Below, one piece after another: positions 1 through 6,140 of a stretch of 9,349 nt of DNA. Origin of the DNA: Aliarcobacter sp. (GTDB lineage Bacteria > Campylobacterota > Campylobacteria > Campylobacterales > Arcobacteraceae); the NCBI GenBank assembly GCA_023268955.1, contig JALRJW010000266.1:1-9349 (forward strand), written 5' to 3'. Each line of letters opens with the position of its first letter. Positions within the stretch are counted from its first letter, which is position 1. The notes beneath the pieces are model-generated. The model made no database searches. It was not told the origin of the DNA and was given only the letters and a program-made list of their open reading frames with translations. The translations under genes were made by a program, and so were the position numbers.

Positions 1-49
1 GTTAAATTTAAAGTAAACAAAGACAATACTATTGATATACTTTAGATTT

Positions 50-451
50 CTATTTATCAATGATATTTAAAAAATCTACTCTATTATTGTATCCTACAAT
101 TTTATCTTTTATGATCTCATTTTTGAAATCAATAAAGTAAATTGTAGGAACAATCTGCGTTTTTAAAAAATCTGGGAAATTATTCTCTTCATTATTTAAA
201 ATTACGGGAATAAACTTAGATTTGATTTTATTGTCATATTTTGGCTTTTCTAATATTAACTTTTCAAATTTAACGCACCAAGGACAAAAATTGGCAACCA
301 TTACAACCATAAGCTCTTTTTGTTCTTTTTTTGCTATTGTTAAAGCACTATTATAGTCTAAATGATAATTCATTTTAGAAGCAAAACCTTTATAATCATT
401 ACTTAATGCAAATGAAAAGGTTAAAAGTAGGGTGAACATTAATTTAATCAT
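50..451 (-). CDS. Secreted thioredoxin-fold protein with CPWC motif (SoxW/thioredoxin-related type)
   Basis: This 133-residue protein begins with a hydrophobic signal peptide (about residues 1-17, likely cleaved near Ser17), so it should act in the periplasm. A thioredoxin fold follows, with a beta strand (MVVMVANF) leading into the redox motif C56-P-W-C59 and the fold's cis-proline in V-P102-T. The C-terminal part (FIDFKNEI, then VGY) matches the last strands of thioredoxin-related proteins of the SoxW/COG2143 type. The likely role is dithiol-disulfide exchange on exported proteins; the substrate is unknown. The ATG overlaps the stop of the upstream gene by four bases (ATGA, 448-451). A good AAGGAAG ribosome site at 459-465 lies inside that upstream gene, so translation is probably coupled. 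It is the last gene of the unit; bases 1-49 beyond it show nothing recognisable. The fold is confident, the physiological role is not. Confidence 0.85.
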   Translation of the reverse strand: MIKLMFTLLLTFSFALSNDYKGFASKMNYHLDYNSALTIAKKEQKELMVVMVANFCPWCVKFEKLILEKPKYDNKIKSKFIPVILNNEENNFPDFLKTQIVPTIYFIDFKNEIIKDKIVGYNNRVDFLNIIDK

Positions 452-909
452 AAATTATCTTCCTTATATTGTTCCATAAAATCATAAATTAAAAGTTCAA
501 TCTTTTCTATTGTTAAATCATGAATATCTTCATTTGATTTATTTTTATAAGCTATTTGAGTTCTTTTTTGGTAGGTAAGTGCAAACACTTCATTTTCATC
601 ATCAATTCTTTTTACCATTTCACCTAAATCTAGTTCAATATTCAATACAATCTCACTTTCTAGTGCAGTTTCATAAAGTATAACTGCTAAACTTCTATGA
701 GAATAACCAGAAGAGTCTATTTTAAGCTCTTTAGTAGCCTCTTTAAGTATTTCTAGCGCTTCTTGTTTTATATTATCATTTAATTTAGAACTATGATTTT
801 CAACCACGAGATAAACTTTTGGTATTTTTGTAAGCATATACATAGTATTTGCATTTAAAGTTACTAAGAAAATAGAACTTATTAAAATGTATTTTATTAA
901 ATATTTCAA
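448..909 (-). CDS. Small secreted protein of unknown function
   Basis: I do not recognise this 153-residue protein. It starts with a clear signal peptide (a lysine-containing start, then a hydrophobic stretch to about residue 20, ending near L-N-A-N), so it is probably periplasmic. It contains no cysteine, so it is neither a lipoprotein nor a disulfide substrate of the neighbouring thioredoxin-fold protein. The pattern suggests strand (IPKVYLVVEN), helix (about 43-62), several strands (about 72-120) and a final amphipathic helix (about 129-150). That resembles small periplasmic alpha/beta domains, but this is inference. The start is TTG: no ATG lies between the upstream in-frame stop and this codon, an AAGG site sits seven bases before it, and only this start keeps the signal peptide whole. 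The next Met, at residue 23, would remove it. The gene follows the regulator by 39 bases and overlaps the thioredoxin gene by four. Confidence 0.75.
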   Translation of the reverse strand: MKYLIKYILISSIFLVTLNANTMYMLTKIPKVYLVVENHSSKLNDNIKQEALEILKEATKELKIDSSGYSHRSLAVILYETALESEIVLNIELDLGEMVKRIDDENEVFALTYQKRTQIAYKNKSNEDIHDLTIEKIELLIYDFMEQYKEDNL

Positions 910-916
910 ATTAGTA

Positions 917-920
917 CCTT
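917..920 (-). promoter_or_regulatory. Ribosome binding site supporting a TTG start
   Basis: On the minus strand the bases read AAGG, followed by seven bases and then the TTG at 909-907. This site decides the start of the small secreted protein, because no ATG is available upstream before the in-frame stop. Confidence 0.55.
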
Positions 921-948
921 GAATTATGATAATTAAATAGAATAATTA

Positions 949-2007
949 CTATTCATCTTTCTCAATATTAATTAAACCCAATCTTATTTTTAATTCTTTA
1001 ACATTTCTTTGAAGAGAATCTATTAAATAGTCTAGATTCTTAATTTCTTTATTAATAAAGATTACATTAAAAGATTTGATAATGTTATCATAGAAATATT
1101 CAAAAATTTCGAACAAATCATTATTAGTATCTAATTCAATATTATTAAAATCAATTCTTTTTAATGAATTTCCAAGATCTAAGAAAATGTCTGCAAATTT
1201 TTCAAGACCTGGTAAAAGAATCAAAGATTGATTGTATCTTGAAAAAATCTTAGATAATTCATAGTTAATTTCATCAGTATAACCATGTAACATTATTTTA
1301 TTTATGATATCTTCATAATGTTCATTAAGATTTAAAATATCCGCACTTACAATCTTCCACATATTTGTGTCAAGTTTTGAATCTATATTAAAATTTATTA
1401 TATATTCGTTCAAAGAGTTTTCAGCATCACTGTATGATGCATTGTTTACAATGTTAACAAATGACTTTTCTTTATATTGTTCTTCTTTTTCTTCAAATAT
1501 CTGGAAAGGAATATCTTCTGAAACTTCATTAGATAAATCATTATCTAATTTCGAGTAGTTACTCAAAGTTTTATTTAATCTCATCTTTTCAAACTCTTTT
1601 TTAAGAACTATGTTTTCACATTGAACTAAAAGTTTTTGTATAAAATCTTCTATTTTGTATGGTTTAAGCATTAAAGATTGAATACCTATATCAATTAAAT
1701 CAACTACAAAAGTATCTATATAACCACTAAGTACCATGATAACTTGATTTTTATCAATTATTCTGATTTGTTTAGATAATTCAACACCATTCATTTTAGG
1801 CATATTTAAATCAGTAATGACAATATCACATTTATATTTTTTGAAAAACATTAAACCTTCTTCGCCATCCCTTGCATTGTACACTTTATTAAAAAACAAT
1901 GCTAAAAGTGCGTGAAGTTCATTACCTAAATCTATTTCATCTTCAACAATCAAAACATTTAAATTTTTAGCAAAAATTTTCAAATCATTACTTAAAGATT
2001 TATTCAT
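949..2007 (-). CDS. Response regulator: receiver domain plus helical C-terminal domain of unknown function
   Basis: Residues 15-130 form a complete CheY-like receiver domain. The acidic pair is E22-D23, the phosphoacceptor D66 (in ITDLNMP), the switch residue S94 (in MVLSG) and the conserved lysine K115 (in LKPY). The remaining 220 residues hold no helix-turn-helix, GGDEF, EAL, HD-GYP or other output domain that I recognise. After a charged linker (about 140-185) they look all-helical, with a conserved-looking block from about 225 to 345. I recall similarly built helical extensions in other Campylobacterota regulators but cannot name a family, and no HPt-type His motif is visible. Output is therefore probably by protein contact, not DNA binding. 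The start overlaps the kinase gene upstream by eight bases. A GGAG site (2017-2020) lies nine bases before the ATG, so the two are co-translated and this is the kinase's probable partner. Confidence 0.88.
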   Translation of the reverse strand: MNKSLSNDLKIFAKNLNVLIVEDEIDLGNELHALLALFFNKVYNARDGEEGLMFFKKYKCDIVITDLNMPKMNGVELSKQIRIIDKNQVIMVLSGYIDTFVVDLIDIGIQSLMLKPYKIEDFIQKLLVQCENIVLKKEFEKMRLNKTLSNYSKLDNDLSNEVSEDIPFQIFEEKEEQYKEKSFVNIVNNASYSDAENSLNEYIINFNIDSKLDTNMWKIVSADILNLNEHYEDIINKIMLHGYTDEINYELSKIFSRYNQSLILLPGLEKFADIFLDLGNSLKRIDFNNIELDTNNDLFEIFEYFYDNIIKSFNVIFINKEIKNLDYLIDSLQRNVKELKIRLGLINIEKDE

Positions 2008-3754
2008 TTTCTAATTCTCCATCAATATTAATTGGAATTACAATATTAAACATTGCACCTTTACTCAGATTTTTAACCGTTAATGTACCTTTCATTTGAT
2101 CTTCAACAATCATTTTAGACATATACAATCCTAATCCTGTACCATTTTTAGATTTAGTGGAAAAATACGGATCAAATATTTTATCTTTGATTTCTTCAGG
2201 TATTCCTCCTGCATTATCCATAACTGATATAAAAACTTTATCTTTTGTTTTATCACAAATTACTGTAACTTTTTTATTTTCAATATCATGTTTAATTAAT
2301 TCATCATATGCATTTTTAATAAGATTTATTAGAACTTGAGTCATTTTAGAACTATTTACTTTAATAACTAAATTTTCTATATGATTAATATATTTTACAT
2401 CAAATGAAATTTCTTTTATTTTAAAGTTAGATTCAAGTAAATTAAAAGATTTTTTTATTAAATTATTTAATTCAATTTCTTCTAATTTTTCGTTTTTATG
2501 AAAGAAATTCCTAAAATCATCAATTGTATTTGATAAATGTTGAATAATTTCGGTACTTTTTGAATACGCCTTTTTAAACTCATTATCGTCAAGCATCCCC
2601 ATATCATTAAGAATATTTATCTTTGCAAGTATAGTATTTAAAGTAGCAAGAGGTTGTCTCCATTGATGTGCAATCATAGCAATCATTTCTCCCATCATTG
2701 CATGCTTTGATTGATCTTTAAGCATTTGGTTACTCTTAATTAAAGCAGTAATTTCACTTAATGTTATAAGTTCATCATCTGCATATTCAAACAATTTTCC
2801 AGAAGAATCAATTTGAAATATACGTTCTTCACCATTTTTATCAATCATGCAAACTTTTCTTAAGTTATCATCATGATTTTCTTTAATGTACTCATGCCAA
2901 GGTATACCATTCATATCTGCTGTTACATAATTAGTATCTTTTTTAACAAAAAGTTCGCAAATACAATTATGTTTATCTGTGAAATCTTTTAAGTCTATAT
3001 AGTCAAATATTTCGAAAAATCTCTTATTGATATTTTTTATTTGTCCATTAGAATTAACAATCATTATAGATTTAGAATTATTTAAAACCGCCTTGAAGTA
3101 TTTATTTTCAATAGTCTCATCTGTAACATCATTTTGTGTTCCAAGATAGAATTGAATTCTATTAGTATATTTATTTTTTATTGGTGAAACTGAAACTTTG
3201 TTGTAGTATATACTTCCATTTTTATTTTGGTTTTTTAAAACAACAGTAAAATTTTCCTTTGATTCTAGTTTCTCTTTTAATTTCTCTCTTTGAATCTCAT
3301 CTGTATTGTCAACTTTTAATAATGACAGATTTTTACCTATTATTTCTTCTTTTTCATAACCTGTAACTTTATAGAAATTTTCATTTCCGTATATTAAATT
3401 ATAATTAAGTGGATCACATAAAACTACACCACTTTCAATATTATTTATTATGTTAAAGAAAAATTCATTTTCAATATCATTAATTTCTAACATATATTGA
3501 TCATTTAATATTGATATCAAAGTTTTATAATAAGAACCTTTAATTTTAAATACATACGTAAAAGGATTCTGTGTAGCAATATCTAAATAACTTTTAAGTC
3601 GATCAAATTCAAACTCAAATAGCTTAATTATATTATCGCCTAAGTTTACATCCTTAAAAAAAGTTTTAGTTGATTTATTAAAATAATTAATATTTAATTG
3701 AAGATCTAAACAAATTATTGAACTTGTACATCTATCTAATATATTTCTTTCCAA
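2000..3754 (-). CDS. Soluble multi-PAS sensor histidine kinase
   Basis: The 584-residue protein has no membrane segment, so it senses something in the cytoplasm. A degenerate PAS-like region (1-92) is followed by a LOV-like PAS (97-215) and a third PAS (218-340) containing C264-x-C266. The kinase core then has an H-box with phosphoacceptor H363 (AHQWRQPL), an N-box (N477, N481), a G1 box (D513-NAGG), an F-box (F527-DPYFSTK) and a G2 box (GTGLGLYMSK from G538). All catalytic motifs are intact. It should autophosphorylate and pass phosphate to the regulator encoded immediately downstream, which it overlaps by eight bases. The start is a TTG at 3754-3752. No ATG occurs between the in-frame stop upstream and this codon, and no good ribosome site precedes it, so the start is less certain than the rest. 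It is divergent from a receiver-kinase gene across a repeat-rich control region. Confidence 0.93.
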   Translation of the reverse strand: MERNILDRCTSSIICLDLQLNINYFNKSTKTFFKDVNLGDNIIKLFEFEFDRLKSYLDIATQNPFTYVFKIKGSYYKTLISILNDQYMLEINDIENEFFFNIINNIESGVVLCDPLNYNLIYGNENFYKVTGYEKEEIIGKNLSLLKVDNTDEIQREKLKEKLESKENFTVVLKNQNKNGSIYYNKVSVSPIKNKYTNRIQFYLGTQNDVTDETIENKYFKAVLNNSKSIMIVNSNGQIKNINKRFFEIFDYIDLKDFTDKHNCICELFVKKDTNYVTADMNGIPWHEYIKENHDDNLRKVCMIDKNGEERIFQIDSSGKLFEYADDELITLSEITALIKSNQMLKDQSKHAMMGEMIAMIAHQWRQPLATLNTILAKINILNDMGMLDDNEFKKAYSKSTEIIQHLSNTIDDFRNFFHKNEKLEEIELNNLIKKSFNLLESNFKIKEISFDVKYINHIENLVIKVNSSKMTQVLINLIKNAYDELIKHDIENKKVTVICDKTKDKVFISVMDNAGGIPEEIKDKIFDPYFSTKSKNGTGLGLYMSKMIVEDQMKGTLTVKNLSKGAMFNIVIPINIDGELENE

Positions 3755-3940
3755 TTTTACACTTTTGATTAATTTATTAAGATTTTATCTAAAAAAATCT
3801 AAATTTTACTGAGTCTTATAATTTGGTATCTAATATAATATTTTCATAAAAATTGTGGTAAATTTACTCATAACATAATCTAATAATAATCTAATTTTAG
3901 ATATAACATCATAGTTATAATAATTATAGGTAAAAAATAA
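3755..3940. promoter_or_regulatory. Divergent control region with a cluster of ATCTAA boxes
   Basis: This 186-bp gap separates the minus-strand kinase unit from the plus-strand receiver-kinase. ATCTAA occurs at 3787-3792, 3797-3802, 3828-3833, 3878-3883 and 3889-3894, and inverted (TTAGAT) at 3897-3902. The last two form a perfect palindrome, ATCTAA-TT-TTAGAT. The paired copies are 10 and 11 bases apart, about one helical turn. Candidate -10 elements are TATAAT at 3916-3921 or 3834-3839 for the plus gene and TAAAAT at 3787-3782 for the minus gene. The palindrome covers the expected -35 position of the 3916 element. The other pair lies in the spacer upstream of the minus -10. I infer operator sites for one regulator controlling both directions; its identity is unknown. 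Confidence 0.5.
3889..3902. repeat. Palindrome ATCTAA-TT-TTAGAT
   Basis: This is a perfect inverted repeat with six-base arms and a two-base centre. It ends 13 bases before the candidate -10 (TATAAT, 3916-3921) of the receiver-kinase gene. The position suits an operator or activator site better than an RNA hairpin, since the two-base loop is too small to fold well. Confidence 0.5.
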
Positions 3941-5059
3941 ATGAATAATAACCTAAAAAATTCAATCTTGGTTGTGGATGATTCTAAAACCTCTTTAATG
4001 ATAATTTCTCAACTACTTGAAGAAAAATATACTACATATGCATGCACTAATATCAATGATGCTTTAGAAATTTTGAAAAAATATAATATTTCATTGATTT
4101 TATTAGATGTTGTAATGCCTGATATAGATGGTTATGAATCTTGTAAAATAATAAAAAGTCATGCTGAATATAAAGAAATACCAATTATATTCTCAACTTC
4201 TATGTCAGAGGAACAAGCTATTGAAAAAGCTTTTGAAGTAGGTGGTGTTGATTATATTATTAAACCCCTAAGAAAATCTGAAATTTTAGGTCGTGTTAAA
4301 ACTCACTTAGAAATTTATAATCAAAGAATTGAACTTAATAATAAAAATAAAGATATAAATGAATATTTAAAACAACAAACTAAAATGTCTATGATGGGTG
4401 AAATGATTGAAAATATTGCTCATCAATGGAGACAACCTCTTAATTTTATGAATAGTTCCATAAGTATCGCACTATTTAAAAAGCAAATGGGTGAGTTAAG
4501 TGATAAAGATTTAGAAGAAACATTAAATTCCTTAACAAAAAAAGTAAATTATCTATCAGAAACTATTAATACTTTTAGAAATTTTATTAATCAAGATAAA
4601 ACAATTATTGCTGTAAATATTCAAGATACAATTAAAAATTCTATTGATTTATCAATGAGTGTATTAAAAGATAACCATATAGAACTAAAAACAAGTATTG
4701 TCCCAGAAGAATTAATAATTAAAGCCCCTTTTGGAGAATTAACTCAAGTTTTTGTAAATCTATTTAATAACGCTAAAGATGCATTACTTTCTGCAAAAAA
4801 AGAAAATCCATGGATTTATGTTAGTTTAGAAAAATCTGAAAATAGGGCAGTTATTAGTGTTGAAGATAACGCCGGCGGAATTCCAAAGGAAATAATGGAA
4901 AAGGTTTTTGATTCTAAATTTACCACAAAAGGTAAAGAGGGAACAGGATTAGGTTTATATATGTCAAAACAAATTATAGAAGAGTCTTTAAACGGAAAAA
5001 TCTATCTAGAAAACACTGAAAATGGTGCTAAATTTTTTATAAATCTTCCAATTGAATAA
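3941..5059 (+). CDS. Receiver-histidine kinase fusion (response-regulator input, kinase output)
   Basis: This 372-residue soluble protein has an N-terminal receiver domain (about 7-125) with acidic residues D13-D14, phosphoacceptor D56 (LLDVVMP), switch T86 and K108 (IKPL). After a short coiled linker (about 126-148) comes a complete kinase core: phosphoacceptor H161 (AHQWRQPL), N-box N277, G1 box D309-NAGG, F-box (FDSKFTTK) and G2 box (GTGLGLYMSK). It has no sensor domain, so the input is probably phosphorylation of the receiver by another kinase, which then tunes its own kinase activity. This order (receiver first) is the reverse of classic hybrid kinases. The ATG is preceded by a weak site (TAGG, ten bases away). 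It is divergent from the PAS-kinase unit, and a shared control region suggests a common circuit. Its 3' end faces the next gene, 13 bases away. Confidence 0.92.
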   Translation: MNNNLKNSILVVDDSKTSLMIISQLLEEKYTTYACTNINDALEILKKYNISLILLDVVMPDIDGYESCKIIKSHAEYKEIPIIFSTSMSEEQAIEKAFEVGGVDYIIKPLRKSEILGRVKTHLEIYNQRIELNNKNKDINEYLKQQTKMSMMGEMIENIAHQWRQPLNFMNSSISIALFKKQMGELSDKDLEETLNSLTKKVNYLSETINTFRNFINQDKTIIAVNIQDTIKNSIDLSMSVLKDNHIELKTSIVPEELIIKAPFGELTQVFVNLFNNAKDALLSAKKENPWIYVSLEKSENRAVISVEDNAGGIPKEIMEKVFDSKFTTKGKEGTGLGLYMSKQIIEESLNGKIYLENTENGAKFFINLPIE

Positions 5060-5072
5060 AATGTTATTTTAC

Positions 5073-5516
5073 TTATTTTAGATTTAAAATATTGAAGTTA
5101 GCAAAAGCACCCTCAACACTAGGAATAGTCTTATAATGTGTTTTTGTTAATCTGACACTACTTGTTTTAAGATCACAAATTGCAATCCTAAAATTAGCAC
5201 CCATAGATGGTTCAACTATGCAAATAATTTTATCTTCTAGCTGTCTAGTAGCATAAATTGTTCCCTGTAAAGTTGTAAAAAAATATTTTGGATAACTTAA
5301 AGGAGTAATTTCAACTATATCGATATTTTCATCATCTTCTAAAGTCTGCAATATATCTTTTGCTTCATCATAAGTTTCAAAATGAATACACCAATCATCA
5401 AAATATTTATTGAAATGCTCTAAATCTTCATCTAGAAAACCACCAGCTATTGATTGTAAAGCAAAAATAGACACTCTAAAACTACCTTTATATTTTAATG
5501 GATGAAATTTTACCAT
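5073..5516 (-). CDS. Conserved-looking cytoplasmic protein of unknown function
   Basis: I do not recognise this 147-residue protein. It has no signal peptide or membrane segment and is probably cytoplasmic. The N-terminal half (about 12-70) looks alpha/beta, with an acidic helix around 46-62. The second half (about 77-145) is strand-rich, with FFTTLQGTIYAT, KIICIVEP and FRIAICDL. Two cysteines (C43, C114) are not in a metal-site pattern, although C43 lies in an aromatic cluster (FDDWCIHF). Codon use and composition match the neighbours, which together with the ordered secondary-structure pattern argues for a real gene. The ATG at 5516 has only a weak ribosome site. A plausible promoter lies just upstream. 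It is divergent from the YhcH/TabA-like gene across a 79-bp gap, which may mean shared regulation, and convergent with the receiver-kinase. Confidence 0.75.
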   Translation of the reverse strand: MVKFHPLKYKGSFRVSIFALQSIAGGFLDEDLEHFNKYFDDWCIHFETYDEAKDILQTLEDDENIDIVEITPLSYPKYFFTTLQGTIYATRQLEDKIICIVEPSMGANFRIAICDLKTSSVRLTKTHYKTIPSVEGAFANFNILNLK

Positions 5517-5595
5517 ATTCTAATTTTAATACTTATAATATATCGCATTTAGATTTAGTGTAAAACTTTAAATCAAAATCATAATAGGAACCAAT
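5517..5595. promoter_or_regulatory. Divergent promoter region with overlapping -10 elements
   Basis: On the plus strand a consensus TATAAT lies at 5534-5539, giving a start near 5546 and a leader of about 50 bases to the YhcH/TabA-like gene. On the minus strand TTTACA (5564-5559), an 18-base spacer and TATTAT (5540-5535) form a reasonable sigma70-type promoter for the unknown gene, with a leader of about 11 bases. The two -10 elements share the same base pairs. A TTAGAT copy lies at 5549-5554. The elements were read by eye and are not verified. Confidence 0.4.
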
Positions 5596-6096
5596 ATGGC
5601 AATCATAGGAAATATATACAAATTAGAAAAACTTTTAAAAGAAAAAAATCTTGATATAGTTTTTGAATATCTAAAAAATTCTTTAAATCCAAATAGTGAG
5701 ATACACAAAAGAATAGTATCAATTCAAGATGAATCTTGTGAAAAGATAGAACTATCAGATGAAATCTTTGCTTTAGAACAAGTTTCTTATACAAAAAATA
5801 GAAATGAAACTTTTATAGAATCACATAAAAAATATATCGATTTTCAAATGGTTGTTTCAGGAAATGAACAGATGGAATATATAGATATTGATAAATTAAT
5901 TGTAGATAATCAGTATGATGATTCAAGGGATTTAATTACTTATAAACTACATGATGATACATCAAAGTTTGTATTGCAAAGTGGTGATTTAGCAATATTT
6001 TTACCCGATGATGGACATTTAGGTTTAGCATCTTACAAAAAAAGTGAATTAATACATAAAGTTGTGGTAAAACTTCCTATTCATTTATGGTTGTAA
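5596..6096 (+). CDS. YhcH/YjgK/YiaL-family protein (TabA-like, DUF386)
   Basis: This 166-residue protein has the length and pattern of the YhcH/TabA family, which folds as a cupin-like beta barrel with a metal site. Visible family features are the opening MAIIGNIY and the central motif E75-S-H77-KKYIDFQ followed by VSGNEQMEY. Also present are LQSGDLAIFLPDDGH141, and the ending KVVVKLPI, which matches the family's final strand. E75, H77, D82 and H141 are the likely metal ligands. Characterised relatives are linked to sialic acid or other sugar metabolism, or in Escherichia coli (TabA) to biofilm dispersal. No sugar gene lies nearby, so the substrate is open. A good AGGA site (5586-5589) lies six bases before the ATG. 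It is a single-gene unit, convergent with the large sensor kinase downstream, with a 44-base AT-only gap. Confidence 0.88.
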   Translation: MAIIGNIYKLEKLLKEKNLDIVFEYLKNSLNPNSEIHKRIVSIQDESCEKIELSDEIFALEQVSYTKNRNETFIESHKKYIDFQMVVSGNEQMEYIDIDKLIVDNQYDDSRDLITYKLHDDTSKFVLQSGDLAIFLPDDGHLGLASYKKSELIHKVVVKLPIHLWL

Positions 6097-6140
6097 TATT
6101 TAAATAATTTAATTTTATTTATTTATATACAGTAGCAATT

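Noticed and set aside
1367..1558. A 63-codon plus-strand open frame inside the response regulator gene
   Set aside because: It is antisense to a gene with clear domain structure, has no ribosome site of note, and its sequence shows no domain.
2157..2339. A 60-codon plus-strand open frame opposite the kinase ATP-binding domain
   Set aside because: It mirrors the conserved G1 and N-box region of the kinase and is a by-product of AT-rich coding on the other strand.
3817..3822. TATAAT as the main plus-strand -10 of the receiver-kinase gene
   Set aside because: It would give a leader of over 110 bases with no structure seen; elements at 3834-3839 or 3916-3921 are at least as good, so no single one was chosen from this copy.
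5057..5090. Two small A-T hairpins (TAAAAT-GTT-ATTTTA and ATTTTA-GATT-TAAAAT) at the convergent gene ends
   Set aside because: The stems have no G-C pairs and the second lies in coding sequence; I would not call them terminators without RNA data.
5603..5794. A minus-strand open frame opposite the YhcH/TabA-like gene
   Set aside because: The plus-strand gene has family motifs and a good ribosome site; the antisense product is an unstructured hydrophobic mix.
6102..6120. Inverted repeat AAATAA/TTATTT between the convergent YhcH/TabA-like and sensor kinase genes, considered as a terminator
   Set aside because: It is a six-base A-T stem with a seven-base loop; such pairs are expected by chance in this composition.
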